A stretch of 64,000 nt of DNA, from the NCBI GenBank assembly GCA_963790065.1, contig CAWBNK010000004.1, positions 62,001 through 126,000 on the forward strand, written 5' to 3'. Of the stretch, positions 27,222 to 35,475 are shown piece after piece; within the stretch, counting starts at the first letter, position 1, and every line of letters begins with the position of its first letter. A program made the translations under genes and the position numbers. The stretch is from Palsa-504 sp963790065. Lineage in GTDB: Bacteria > Actinomycetota > Actinomycetes > Streptosporangiales > Streptosporangiaceae. Below the pieces are notes generated by a model. The model searched no databases. It was not told where the DNA came from and saw only the letters and a program-made list of their open reading frames with translations.

Positions 27222-27895
27222 CCGGCGATGGCCTTGACCCCGGCGATGAACAGCTGCACGCCGAGCCGGTAGTGGAAGTCCGGGTCGCAGTTGGCCATAT
27301 AGGAAGCGGATTCGACCAGCCGCGGGTACGTGGCCGCGGGCAGCATGGCCAGGTAGACATGATTACGCCGCTGCTGCTCGGCGCGCGCCTCCCCGGACAG
27401 CTCCGGGGCCCAGCCCGTCTCGCTCATGACCAGCATGATCCCGGTCCACAGCGTGCTGCGGGCGATCTCGCTGGCCTGCTCGGCGTCGAAGCCCGCGCTG
27501 TACAGGATTTCCAGCGCGGCCTCGGTGGCGCGCAGGGCCGCCTCGTTGCGCTTCTCGTGCTCGAGCAGCAGTTGTGGCGCGGCCGGGTGCGCCCGCAGCA
27601 CGCTGATCAGTGATTCGAGCCCGCGCTGGAGCTGGACCGGCCAGGGCACGGACGGGTCGACGCGCACCTCGATCTCACCCCAGACCTGCTCGGCCACGCC
27701 CTCGAGCAGGTCTTCCTTGCTGCGGAAATGCCAGTACAGGGCCATCGGCGTGACGCCCAGGTCGTGGGCCAGCTTGCGGATGGTCAGCGCGTCGAGGCCG
27801 TCGGCGTCGGCGAGCTTGAGCGCCCGTTCGGTCACGGTCCGCTTGCTGAGCCGGGGCCGGCCCTCGGGCTCGCCTGGCTGAGTTTCGGTATCCAT
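27209..27895 (-). CDS. TetR/AcrR family repressor
   Basis: A 228-aa regulator from the ATG at 27895. The N-terminal HTH is clear (TERALKLADADGLDALTIRK, LGVTPMALYWHFRSKEDLL). The C-terminal ligand and dimer domain belongs to the TetR-class C-domain. It is divergent to the MFS pump fragment at 28008 with 112 bases between, the usual layout of a drug-pump repressor. Repeats in that gap are good operator candidates. Its target is now split by the integrated element. Confidence 0.88.
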   Translation of the reverse strand: MDTETQPGEPEGRPRLSKRTVTERALKLADADGLDALTIRKLAHDLGVTPMALYWHFRSKEDLLEGVAEQVWGEIEVRVDPSVPWPVQLQRGLESLISVLRAHPAAPQLLLEHEKRNEAALRATEAALEILYSAGFDAEQASEIARSTLWTGIMLVMSETGWAPELSGEARAEQQRRNHVYLAMLPAATYPRLVESASYMANCDPDFHYRLGVQLFIAGVKAIAGQSG

Positions 27896-27928
27896 CACTT
27901 GACAACTATACGCCGTACAAGCAATGAT

Positions 27929-27951
27929 GTACAACGTACTTGTACAACGTA
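27929..27951. promoter_or_regulatory. Probable TetR operator in the divergent promoter
   Basis: GTACAA at 27929-27934 and TTGTAC at 27940-27945 form an inverted repeat with a five-base centre. The decamer GTACAACGTA also occurs twice as a direct repeat (27929-27938 and 27942-27951). The site lies between the TetR and MFS starts, and similar half-sites (CCGTAC, CATACAGG) flank it. Occupation would control both genes. Confidence 0.55.
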
Positions 27952-28007
27952 TATGAACGTCATACAGGTATGGCGTACATGACCTTCCAGGGGAAAGGAC
28001 GATCGCT

Positions 28008-28136
28008 GTGTCAGCGAGTACTACCTCCGCTCCCGCCTCGGGGCGCCTGAACTCCAGGCGATGGTGGGCGCTGGCGGCCATGAGCCTGGCCGCCTTCATG
28101 ACGTACCTTGACAGGTACGCAAGTCTTTCAACGTGA
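28008..28136 (+). pseudogene. 5' fragment of a DHA2 MFS drug pump, cut by the element
   Basis: The GTG at 28008 has a GGGGAAAGG ribosome site. Codons run RRWWALAAMSLAAFMTYLD into the first membrane helix. At CTTGACA (28107-28113) the pump sequence ends, and eight element-derived codons lead to a TGA at 28134. Joined at the matching core at 38039, the reading continues in frame as LDNNIVNVAIPTIQ, the standard DHA2 TM1 motif. The intact pump would be about 510 aa and controlled by the adjacent TetR protein. Confidence 0.92.
28107..28134. promoter_or_regulatory. attL: core CTTGACA plus right half of attP
   Basis: The core CTTGACA at 28107-28113 joins host DNA on the left to element DNA on the right. 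TTCAACGT at 28127-28134 is the exact inverse of ACGTTGAA at 38021-38028, near the other end. In the circular form these flank the core as an attP with symmetrical arms, as expected for a serine integrase. TTGACA in the core may also serve as a -35 box for the integrase. Confidence 0.8.
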
Positions 28137-28148
28137 TATCTTCACGGC

Positions 28149-29525
28149 ATGAGGCTACTTCTAGCAGCCAGGCTAAGCCAGCTGGCCAAAGGTCAGACAG
28201 GCATCGACACCCAGGATGAGGATGCACGCAGGTGGGCGCAGGAACACGGTCACACGATCGTGGCCACCGCCGCCGACCGTATCTCTGGCCGTGTCCCGCC
28301 AGCGCAACGCAGGAACCTAGGACCGTGGCTCAGCGAGCCCGCACGAGTAGCCACCTATGACGGGATTCTGGTCAGCAAGATTGACCGTCTGACCCGTAAA
28401 CGAGACTGGGATATCCGCCAGTGGGCAGAAGAGAACGGCAAGAAAATCCTCGTGGTACAGCCTGAACTGATGTGGCCACCAGAGAAAGGCGATACAGCTA
28501 CCCCGATCATATGGGATAACCTTGTCAACCTCGCCGCGGGCGAATGGGATAACACGAGCATGCGTTACCAGCGGATGCAGAAACACCTACGCGAGCAAGC
28601 CTATTTTGTGGGTAAACCACCTTACGGTTATCGTATCGTCCTAGTTGACGGGACAGACCATAAAACCCTAGAGCCTGATCCCGTCACAGCGGCAATCGCC
28701 AAAGGCATCGCATCACGTTACCTCGACGGTCAGTCGCTACGCCAAATAAGCAACTGGCTTACAGCTGAGGCTATTCCAGTTCCGCAGCAGCCTAAAGGAC
28801 GCGAGGGGAAAGGGTGGACTGATCAGGCTGTTCGGCGTATTCTACGGAATCCCGCGATGATCGGCAGGATACAGGTCAAGGGGCGCACGTATCTTAAAGT
28901 TACACCGCTGATCACTGCCGAGGATCACAAGCGAATCCTAATGTTCCTGACTGATAAAGCCTGGCATCGCGGACCGCGGGAAGGAACTACCGCACTCCTG
29001 ACGGGAATCCTAGCCTGCCCTGACGGGCACCCTATGTACCGTCTGCAAAGCAGGAAGATTCCAACCGTCCCAGACGGGTTGTATTACTACTGCCGTGAAT
29101 GCCCTAAGGGTGAACGTCTGCTAGTCCCGCTACAGCATGTAGAACGGCTAGTGAGCGATGCTGTTATGGAACAGGCCGAACTACCGTACATCACCACTGA
29201 GATTATTCCGGGTGATGATTACGCTGATGAGATTGAACAGGTGAAGCGTGACATTAGCGGGCTAGACCCGGAGTCGCGTGACTATGACACTCAGCTGGTA
29301 GCGCTTCGAGGCGAGTTGAAGCGGTTGCGGGGGTTGCCGGGGAAACCAGCGCAAGTGATACACAAGGCACACGGCAGGACCATAGGCCAGGTTTGGCCTG
29401 CCCTAGACACGACTGCTGATAGGCGAAGCTTCCTGTTGGCTAACGAGTCTAAGATAACCGCTCACCGTGACCCTGACGGCACGGTGAGGGTTACTGGTGT
29501 GAGGGTGCGCATGCCGCAACTGTGA
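28149..29525 (+). CDS. int: Large serine integrase (resolvase/recombinase family)
   Basis: A 458-aa site-specific recombinase. The N-terminal resolvase domain has the catalytic Ser in AARLSQLAK (residue 10) and the DRLTRKRDWD segment near residue 78. The recombinase domain starts near residue 150 (PPYGYRIVL, WTDQAVRRILRNPAMIG). A zinc ribbon with Cys pairs follows (LACPDGH and YYYCRECPKG), then a coiled-coil stretch and C-terminal tail. The length is within the normal range. It integrates and, with a directionality factor not identified here, excises the element. The start is almost at the presumed transcription start, so the messenger may be nearly leaderless. Confidence 0.95.
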   Translation: MRLLLAARLSQLAKGQTGIDTQDEDARRWAQEHGHTIVATAADRISGRVPPAQRRNLGPWLSEPARVATYDGILVSKIDRLTRKRDWDIRQWAEENGKKILVVQPELMWPPEKGDTATPIIWDNLVNLAAGEWDNTSMRYQRMQKHLREQAYFVGKPPYGYRIVLVDGTDHKTLEPDPVTAAIAKGIASRYLDGQSLRQISNWLTAEAIPVPQQPKGREGKGWTDQAVRRILRNPAMIGRIQVKGRTYLKVTPLITAEDHKRILMFLTDKAWHRGPREGTTALLTGILACPDGHPMYRLQSRKIPTVPDGLYYYCRECPKGERLLVPLQHVERLVSDAVMEQAELPYITTEIIPGDDYADEIEQVKRDISGLDPESRDYDTQLVALRGELKRLRGLPGKPAQVIHKAHGRTIGQVWPALDTTADRRSFLLANESKITAHRDPDGTVRVTGVRVRMPQL

Positions 29526-29666
29526 AAGCCTCTCAGAACGGCTCTGTAAGCCGCTGAACCCTTAGATCCTCACGGGGAGGCGTCCGAACGCTGAAACAGG
29601 CTGAGATTCACGCGGACACAGCGTTTCGGGGCAGTCTAGAAGGAACCATCCCAGAGCAAACAAAAA

Positions 29667-29694
29667 AGACCCCACCCTAGGAAGGGTGGGGTCT
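29667..29694. terminator. Bidirectional terminator between int and the capsid gene
   Basis: A perfect 12-bp stem (AGACCCCACCCT at 29667-29678 with AGGGTGGGGTCT at 29683-29694) has a four-base loop. It is preceded by CAAAAAA and followed by CTCTTTT, so it has a U-tract on both strands. It separates the convergent integrase and capsid transcripts. The rest of 29526-29750 holds no gene. Confidence 0.9.
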
Positions 29695-29750
29695 CTCTTT
29701 TGAACCGTCAAGACCATTCAAGGCTGGGGAAACAGTCTGACGGAGTTTTA

Positions 29751-31010
29751 CTAGGTAGACGCAGGCTCGCAAACCGCCGCGGCGCGGAGATCGTTACTGC
29801 GGATATCGGTACGGATGAACCCGAAGTAGCCAATCTGGCGAGCATCGGCATAACGTTCACGTAGGCAAAGAAGTTCAGCCTGTGCGACCTCGCGGCGAAC
29901 CATAGCCTTATTCAGATCAGCAAGGACAATTCCCCCGACCGTAGACGCAGCGAGATCGGGAATCTCAGCGACAACCCTGACCGGGAACGAAACCAGAGAC
30001 GGACTGGTCTGCTGAAGACTAGGCCATAAGGGGCGTCCGTAACCATCGGCCACGTTCTGCATATTCACGAACTGGTCAGGGTTCATGTACCAGGCGAATT
30101 CCGGGGAATTCCAGTAAGCACTGTTAATGCTCCGCTGCATAGCAGCGACAGAAACCGGTCCGAGCAGATTTCCCTCAAGCTCCGTCGTAGTGCCGCCACC
30201 GACCAGATTGACACTAGTAGCAGACGCTAAAGTAACAACCCCACCAGACGTCATGTCGCTAGTAGCAGCCAGTGCCGTGATAAGCCCTAGAGGCTGACCA
30301 GAACCAGACCCGCTAACCGAGTGCTGGCCGAGAGCACGGCCAATCGACTCGCCGACACGATCCGCAACCAGCGAACCAATGTCAAACGCAGAGTCGTTGA
30401 CGAGTTCCAGCGAGGCAAGAATAACCTTGCTGGTGTAAGTCCAAGCGTTCAGTACACCCTGACCAAACGTGTAATCCTGGAATGTGTCAACCACACCCTC
30501 ACCGACAATATGGCCCACAACCGAAGTCGGGTCAATAGTCGGCCAATCCATCGGGTTACCAGTATCAGTCGTCACCAGGCGCGCATACGGCGCGAGACCC
30601 CCGTATGCCTTAAGTGCCACAGTCAGCTGATCCCAGAAACCCTGTGGCACCATGTAACCACCATTAGTGCCGGAAGCCTGGAAACCGGATTCCTGAAGGC
30701 CAGTATCGTAAGTGGTTCGCAGGTCCATCACACCGGTACGCATGTAACTATCAAACGCGCGTGCGCGCTTTTCATCATCAGGCGTAAGAATACGCTCGTC
30801 AGTGTTACCAGCCGCGTACGACTCCCCAGACTTAATAGCACGGTCAATCTGAACAAGCTCACGCTCACGGCGGTCATACTCATCAGCCTCAGCAACCGTC
30901 AGGTTACGCTTTTCAGCCGATGCACGATCAACCAGTGCCTTCTGTTCGCCCCACATCCGGTTACGCGACTCACGCCGCGCCCGGTTTACACTCTCAGTCG
31001 TCTCAAACAT
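29751..31010 (-). CDS. HK97-type phage major capsid protein
   Basis: A 419-aa coat protein. Residues 1-75 are charged and coiled-coil (EADEYDRRERELVQIDRAI), like the delta/scaffold domain of HK97 gp5. From about residue 105 the HK97 fold follows: SGTNGGYMVPQGFWDQL, GGLAPYARLVTTDTG, then NAWTYTSKVILASLELVND, AFAWYMNPDQFVNMQNV-like and GIVLADLNKAMVRREV. No separate protease or scaffold gene is present. A GGAGG ribosome site precedes the ATG. It is the last gene of the long minus-strand run and lies behind two hairpins. Confidence 0.95.
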   Translation of the reverse strand: MFETTESVNRARRESRNRMWGEQKALVDRASAEKRNLTVAEADEYDRRERELVQIDRAIKSGESYAAGNTDERILTPDDEKRARAFDSYMRTGVMDLRTTYDTGLQESGFQASGTNGGYMVPQGFWDQLTVALKAYGGLAPYARLVTTDTGNPMDWPTIDPTSVVGHIVGEGVVDTFQDYTFGQGVLNAWTYTSKVILASLELVNDSAFDIGSLVADRVGESIGRALGQHSVSGSGSGQPLGLITALAATSDMTSGGVVTLASATSVNLVGGGTTTELEGNLLGPVSVAAMQRSINSAYWNSPEFAWYMNPDQFVNMQNVADGYGRPLWPSLQQTSPSLVSFPVRVVAEIPDLAASTVGGIVLADLNKAMVRREVAQAELLCLRERYADARQIGYFGFIRTDIRSNDLRAAAVCEPAST

Positions 31011-31095
31011 TTAATCAGCCTCCATTTAGGCATCTAGTTTGCGGCAAGTGGAACCCAAAGTCCGGCTTACCAAAAGGATTCAATCAACTTACAGC

Positions 31096-31142
31096 GAACA
31101 AGTGCCTAAGCGGCTTGTTCTAGCGTGGTGCTAGCGCCACGC
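31096..31142. promoter_or_regulatory. Two adjacent hairpins between HNH and capsid genes
   Basis: Stem 1 pairs GAACAAG (31096-31102) with CTTGTTC (31114-31120). Stem 2 pairs GCGTGG (31123-31128) with CCACGC (31137-31142). They lie in the 178-base gap between the HNH stop and the capsid start on the transcribed strand. They could separate early and late expression, act as a partial terminator or stabilise the capsid message. The function is not shown. Confidence 0.45.
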
Positions 31143-31188
31143 GAAACGGGTATCGTCTCAACATTCGAGTACAATCCCTCGTCTAAAA

Positions 31189-31749
31189 CTAGGCTGCGAG
31201 CGTCGTAAACGATCCTTTACGTATCTCGACCTGGCAACCGTCATGCATGACGGTCAGCATGGCGAGGATATGACCGACAGTCGCAGTATCCCAATCAAGT
31301 TTGTCATGTTTGCTCATATTGCACAGCGGATGCGTCAACTGGACATTACACATTACATGCCAGCCACCTTTAGACAGTGGCACGATATGGTCAAGATGCC
31401 GTTCGACGCCAAGCGGTTCAAAGCAGATGCCGCACAGGCCATTCTGTGCGTCATACAACAGTTGTTCGTCTATGCGTTCGTTCGGCAAGCTACGCCTACT
31501 CGCTCGCCAGCGTCGCCTACCTTCACGGCTAAGATCACGGACAACATCAGGGTTTGCGGCACGCCATGCGCGCTTACGCTTCCTGTCACGTTCACGTACA
31601 CGTTCAATATCGACAGGATTCGCTCTACGGTAGCGTCGCAGGTATTCTCTACGGCATTCCGGGTGACTCTTTCGAAAGCAAACCCCAACCTTATTATCGC
31701 TCCGCAAAGGCTTACCGCAATTGTCGCAAACCTTAGGGTCACTCTGCAT
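31189..31749 (-). CDS. HNH endonuclease
   Basis: A 186-aa protein. Two Cys pairs near the N-terminus (CDNCGKP and the CFRKSHPEC region) and an Arg-rich helical linker lead to a treble-clef HNH domain: CGICFEPLG, HLDHIVPLSKGGWH and LCNMSKHD, with the catalytic His in DHIVPLSKGG. HNH proteins next to capsid genes are often needed for terminase cleavage at cos sites. That role is inferred. The gene overlaps the upstream HTH gene by 11 bases. Confidence 0.92.
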   Translation of the reverse strand: MQSDPKVCDNCGKPLRSDNKVGVCFRKSHPECRREYLRRYRRANPVDIERVRERDRKRKRAWRAANPDVVRDLSREGRRRWRASRRSLPNERIDEQLLYDAQNGLCGICFEPLGVERHLDHIVPLSKGGWHVMCNVQLTHPLCNMSKHDKLDWDTATVGHILAMLTVMHDGCQVEIRKGSFTTLAA

Positions 31750-32158
31750 CAGCAGCTACCGGCTTAATATCAGCGTAAATGGCTTTCACTTCCGCGCGGA
31801 GCTTTCTACGCTCCGCGGCAGACGCTTCAATCGCCACTTCAGACAATTTCATTATTAGCGGCAATGCATGCCAGGGAACCTGATAGCCGTTAATCCTGCA
31901 CACCCGCGCTGCCTCGTGAACATGCCTCAAAGCGTCCACAGAGCCATCCGCGAAAGCAGCCTTAGCAAGATCCTCAAACTCCGCGAACACGCCATCATCA
32001 TCAGACGGACCAACAGGCCGAGGGCCGGAAAGAATACGGGAAACAGTCGGCTGAGACAGTCCAGTCTCAGCCGCAATCTGACGTTGGCCGAAACCTTGAT
32101 CCGACAGGGTAAACACCTTGCCAGTCAACGGGTGCGGACCCTCCGCGGTCCTAGCCAT
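31739..32158 (-). CDS. HTH protein, possible small-terminase-like or regulator
   Basis: About 139 aa, from the ATG at 32158, which overlaps the stop of the preceding gene. The N-terminal part has a clear HTH (GQRQIAAETGLSQPTVSRIL), and the C-terminal half is helical and charged (AERRKLRAEVKAIYADI). The size, helical make-up and position directly before HNH and capsid would suit a small terminase subunit that recognises the packaging site, but a transcription regulator is just as possible. A longer frame to 32338 is open but less likely. Confidence 0.6.
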   Translation of the reverse strand: MARTAEGPHPLTGKVFTLSDQGFGQRQIAAETGLSQPTVSRILSGPRPVGPSDDDGVFAEFEDLAKAAFADGSVDALRHVHEAARVCRINGYQVPWHALPLIMKLSEVAIEASAAERRKLRAEVKAIYADIKPVAADAE

Positions 32159-32588
32159 GAACGGGTGCCTGCTTACCGTCACGGCACACCGCGCACAGCT
32201 GACGCCAAGCGTGGAACTCGGAACCCTCATCTGACGCTGGCGACTCCAGATAGCCAGGGAAACTCTCAGGCCCATCGTGGCGGAACTCCTGGCAACCAGG
32301 ACATGCCCGCTGGGATGTACCGCCAGTGACCGTCTCAAGCTTGTTCACACGCTTCTGAGCCTCAGCCTGCCACGCTTCCACATCACCAAACCGTGAATCG
32401 AGACTGTCAACACGACCGGACAACGCGGAAACCTTGGAAGACAGACGAGCATTCTCATCACGAAGAATCTTGTTATCGGCTGCCATCAGCTGAAAAGCAT
32501 TCGGGCTCGAAGTGGAATCTTCCAGCTTCGGAACGGCACGGCGTTCTTTCACGCCGTCAACCACGTTTTTAGCGTTAAACATGCTCAT
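32151..32588 (-). CDS. Coiled-coil protein with two CxxC motifs
   Basis: About 145 aa, from the ATG at 32588 (a TTG at 32609 has no ribosome site). Residues of about 40-85 are a strong coiled coil (NKILRDENARLSSKVSALSG). The C-terminus carries ACPGCQEF and LCAVCRDG, a likely zinc ribbon. I do not recognise the family. Position within the packaging-like block (before HTH, HNH and capsid) suggests a structural or scaffold role, which is inference. Confidence 0.6.
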   Translation of the reverse strand: MSMFNAKNVVDGVKERRAVPKLEDSTSSPNAFQLMAADNKILRDENARLSSKVSALSGRVDSLDSRFGDVEAWQAEAQKRVNKLETVTGGTSQRACPGCQEFRHDGPESFPGYLESPASDEGSEFHAWRQLCAVCRDGKQAPVHG

Positions 32589-32654
32589 TTCTCGAGAAAT
32601 TCCCTTCAAAACGTTGAAAGATGGTCACCGTCTGTAAAAAGGCCAGGTGATTTT

Positions 32655-32675
32655 GAATCACGTAGCGCGTGATTC
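32655..32675. promoter_or_regulatory. Inverted repeat in intergenic region of the element
   Basis: GAATCACG (32655-32662) and CGTGATTC (32668-32675) pair perfectly with a five-base centre. It is about 65 bases upstream of the coiled-coil gene start on the minus strand, in a 289-base gap (32589-32877) with no supported gene. It may be an operator or terminator. Confidence 0.45.
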
Positions 32676-32877
32676 ATTCACGAATGGCTTGGAGACGGGG
32701 GAGCGGGTGCTATGGGGTCATTCGTCCCAAGTTTTGATGCCCCCTACCCGTATGAGTCGAATGTCCGAATCAGCGGAAACGCACACCCTGACCAGACGAC
32801 CAACCACAACTACAATCCAGTGCGAGCGACCAGAGGCACACAGCAAACACGAAAACGAAACCCATGACAACCACTAC

Positions 32878-33135
32878 CTAGTTGGATGGCTGATCGTTTA
32901 GCGACGCAGCAACACTGCCGAGAATCTTCGCAGGATCAACACCAAGCGTCTGTGACGCGAGGTGGAGGATTGCGACAGCATGCGATAGGACAGCACCTAG
33001 AAGCATGCCGCGGGCCACATCGGAGTCATGCTTGTAGGTCAGGAGCATAGCGTTCACGCTAGAAGCGTCTCCACGTTCCGCGGCGGCGACCAGGGCGAGA
33101 CCGTCACGGCACGCATCAAGATCAGAAGTAGTCAT
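32878..33135 (-). CDS. Small element protein, 85 aa, unknown
   Basis: An 85-aa helical protein (MTTSDLDACRDGLALVAAAE, then MLLTYKHDSDVARGMLLGAV) with no motif I recognise. It begins two bases after the stop of the 52-aa gene, and its ribosome site (AAAGG) lies within the end of that gene, so the two are coupled. Hydrophobic helices could suggest interaction with another protein rather than a membrane. Confidence 0.6.
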   Translation of the reverse strand: MTTSDLDACRDGLALVAAAERGDASSVNAMLLTYKHDSDVARGMLLGAVLSHAVAILHLASQTLGVDPAKILGSVAASLNDQPSN

Positions 33136-33137
33136 CT

Positions 33138-33296
33138 CTAGTACCTTTCGTTGAGCACGAATAGCAGCAAAGCACGAGCAACCGGCGGGGATAGATCTTC
33201 AATCATTGCGAACCGTTCAGCTGGGTGAGCAGATAAAAGGTCGTTCAGTTCGCTGACCGCTGTCAGCAGCGGAATACGACTACGACGGAAGAACAT
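33138..33296 (-). CDS. Small element protein, 52 aa, unknown
   Basis: The ATG at 33296 has a strong ribosome site (AAGGGAG, five bases away). The peptide starts MFFRRSRIPLLTAVSELNDL and ends VARALLLFVLNERY, with a central acidic and helical part. The family is not recognised. It is the first gene after the long 33297-33850 non-coding stretch, so it is probably the start of a transcript that runs to the capsid gene. Confidence 0.6.
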   Translation of the reverse strand: MFFRRSRIPLLTAVSELNDLLSAHPAERFAMIEDLSPPVARALLLFVLNERY

Positions 33297-33850
33297 CAAT
33301 GCTCCCTTAAGCTGCTTAGCGGCAGCGATTAGTGATCAACAAGAAAACTCCAACATACTTCGGTCTATTGCTTGTTCCCCTGCTAAAAGCCTTTTGACAG
33401 GATCATTTAGCGTTGGCTGGCCGCTATCGCGGCATCGGACCCCATAGGGTAACAAGCTGAAACACCGCAAGTACAGCCAACCGCTGAGCAAACGAGACGG
33501 TTGGCTGTACCGGCAGCTGGTGTTGATGTTGCCGATATACCCCATTTTCGACGGGCAGAAAACCGGGGCCGAGAGCAGAATAAGGAAAAGACTCTCGGTT
33601 GCTGCTTTGCGTTAACCTATACACGCCAGGTTTATCCCGCTGGCCGAAGCTTGATGACAAAAGACCAACGGGAAGCATAAAATAGGGCAGGCTGTCACAT
33701 ACCCCTATGTGACAATAAGACCACCTTGGCATATAGTCGACCATTCTCAGATCTCGGTATGCCGGCTATCTTCCCGGCGCAGCCTGCCCAATGGCCGGGC
33801 ACCCATCAAACACGCTCGGGTCTAGTTCGAGGTTTTGATGGGGAGCCTAA
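33297..33850. other. 554-base non-coding region with a long hairpin
   Basis: No supported gene is seen on either strand. A perfect 13-bp stem, GTACAGCCAACCG (33471-33483) with CGGTTGGCTGTAC (33498-33510), has a 14-base loop. The region is a candidate for the promoter of the capsid-side transcript, a packaging site or a non-coding RNA. Open frames here have poor starts and unusual composition. Confidence 0.5.
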
Positions 33851-34096
33851 CTACGCTGGAACGAGGCTGTTGTTCTCGATTGCCTTACGCACAGTCTCAG
33901 GATCACTAACGGCAAGCTTGGCACCGACTAGCGCAAGATTGGCTGCTAGCTGTTCCCAGTCGGTTATACGCCTGGTGATCGTGCGGACAACCCGTTCAGC
34001 TGTGTCAGGTGCCGTCTCTGCGATCGAAGCGGCAACAACCAGATTATAGGCATCCGCATGCGGGTCATCGCCTGGTGGCTGGCGGATGAATTTCAT
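33851..34096 (-). CDS. Small element protein, 81 aa, unknown
   Basis: The ATG at 34096 stands behind a strong CAGGAGGTAA ribosome site. The product (MKFIRQPPGDDPHADAYNLV, then ITDWEQLAANLALVGAKLAV) is helical and acidic with no known motif. It is 62 bases after the HTH gene at 34159 and likely cotranscribed with it. The upstream in-frame extension to 34150 is not needed. Confidence 0.6.
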   Translation of the reverse strand: MKFIRQPPGDDPHADAYNLVVAASIAETAPDTAERVVRTITRRITDWEQLAANLALVGAKLAVSDPETVRKAIENNSLVPA

Positions 34097-34158
34097 TTGG
34101 GTTACCTCCTGGTGTTGTCTTTTGCCCTTCAATTGATAAGGACATCTCAAGACGTGTT

Positions 34159-34677
34159 TTATGCAGCAATCGGCAGACTATCCATGTGATCTGCGTCACA
34201 TCGGTTAATTGTCCGTGAAACAGTGGACTGGTCAACACCAAGCGCTTCCGCTATCTCTTCTTGCCTGAAACCAGCCAGCCAAAGCCGAGTAGCGGCAGGA
34301 AGCCTCATAAGCCCATCCATGCGGAACGTCCAATCCTCGGGAGACAACGCACGACCGTTAAGCCACGGTGACCCGTTGAACGGGCTAGGACGCGACGGGA
34401 GTACCGGATACCGGCCACGGTCACGCTGGGAACGCTTCACAGCGTTCTGAGCATGCTTCCGAAGCTCACCAGCACTCGCCATAGGGTCAAGCACAGCAGC
34501 TAGCACAACCTCATGCACAACGTCTTGTTTCGGCTGACGCCACAGGTTCGACTTCAGGAACCGCAACGCCACCGACACAGCCGACCGGATACGCAACTCC
34601 GCGGTTACCTCACCCGTGTCAGCCTCACACGGGTCAGCCCATGTCAGATACTCGTTAAGCAGCCTTTCAGCTGACAT
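34159..34677 (-). CDS. Sigma-like HTH DNA-binding protein of the element
   Basis: About 172 aa, from the ATG at 34677 (ribosome site GGGAAAG; the frame is open to 34797). The C-terminal 45 residues hold a sigma-70 region 4-like HTH (TRLWLAGFRQEEIAEALGV, then DQSTVSRTINRC). The N-terminal part is helical with SVALRFLKSNLW. It could be an activator of the late (capsid) genes or a small-terminase-like protein. The first is favoured because the long non-coding leader follows two genes on. This is inference. Confidence 0.6.
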   Translation of the reverse strand: MSAERLLNEYLTWADPCEADTGEVTAELRIRSAVSVALRFLKSNLWRQPKQDVVHEVVLAAVLDPMASAGELRKHAQNAVKRSQRDRGRYPVLPSRPSPFNGSPWLNGRALSPEDWTFRMDGLMRLPAATRLWLAGFRQEEIAEALGVDQSTVSRTINRCDADHMDSLPIAA

Positions 34678-35094
34678 GCTTTCCCGGCTGTAGACGCCGG
34701 GAATCTTCGACTGACCAGACGGGGACTGAATCACGCCATGGGGCGCGTCACTGTAAGGAATCTCAATCCAGGGACAACTGTAGGACAACCGCCTCAACTC
34801 CTTAAGTTACTCGCCGGTACGGCGGGGATCTTCAACGCTTCGCTTTAGAACCTCGCAAGCTCGGTTCTTCCCAACGGGAAGAGAGTTGGAGGAACAGTCT
34901 TCCGCCGAAATTCAAGATCAACATCTTTCGGCGGAAGTTGTCTCTCCCCCTTAAGGGGAGAATAAATGAATCTTGGTAGATGAATGTTGGTAATCAATCT
35001 GGTATGTATCACTGGGTAAAACACTCTGTTTTACTGAGTAAAACAGTCCGTATCACTAGGTGCTACACGTGCCTGTAAGGGGCTCAAGAGACCC
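34678..35094. other. AT-rich repeat region, candidate replication origin
   Basis: No gene is seen. A perfect 12-bp stem pairs CTTCCGCCGAAA (34899-34910) with TTTCGGCGGAAG (34926-34937), and a CTCCCC/GGGGAG hairpin follows at about 34944-34960. The repeat GTATCACTGGGT (35006-35017) returns as GTATCACTAGGT (35050-35061). Between them GTAAAAC occurs in direct and inverted form, making overlapping palindromes (35016-35044). It lies next to a replication-initiator-like gene, which suggests iterons and an origin, though operators are possible. Confidence 0.55.
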
Positions 35095-35475
35095 TTACAC
35101 AGCATTCCAGCTGCCGTAGCTCCGAGCATGTTCCGTCAGCTGCCGTAGGGCAAGCTGCCGTCTCCAATGGTCCATAGCCCAGGAGTCCGGTACAGCGATG
35201 TCAAGCTCACCCTTGCGCCTCTGAGTGTCTGACAGGGTGAACCAGCCCATATCCCGTAGCAGCTTCTTGTACTTGACGACAGTCGTTACAGAGCAGTCCA
35301 AGGCAGCCGCTATAGCGCGGATGCCAGCGAAACAACCAAGCCCGTTAGTGCCATACGAAGCAACACAGACCGCAACCGCGTACATGGTCAGTTTCTCGTG
35401 ACCTGATGGCAGGTCGGCCGCGGGACAGTCTCTTATCCGCCGTTCCCAATCCCTGTACTTCGCGCCGTCACTCAT
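35095..35475 (-). CDS. HTH replication-initiator-like protein
   Basis: About 126 aa, from the ATG at 35475, which overlaps the stop of the 57-aa gene (ATGA). The sequence KLTMYAVAVCVASYGTNGLG followed by GIRAIAAALDCSVTTVVKYK and LLRDMGWF is a winged-helix layout typical of plasmid and phage replication proteins that bind iterons. The protein is short for a full initiator, so it may only recognise the origin. It lies just upstream of the repeat region at 34678-35094. Confidence 0.6.
   Translation of the reverse strand: MSDGAKYRDWERRIRDCPAADLPSGHEKLTMYAVAVCVASYGTNGLGCFAGIRAIAAALDCSVTTVVKYKKLLRDMGWFTLSDTQRRKGELDIAVPDSWAMDHWRRQLALRQLTEHARSYGSWNAV

Noticed and set aside
30321..31767. Plus-strand frames over the capsid and HNH genes
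   Set aside because: Antisense shadows; the minus-strand genes have clear motifs.
33336..33744. Minus-strand frames in the gene-free stretch of the element
   Set aside because: Poor starts, unusual Cys/Tyr/Ser-rich products and a long hairpin inside; a non-coding role is more likely.
34860..35061. CRISPR array
   Set aside because: Repeats are few, of different kinds and not regularly spaced; no cas gene in the window.
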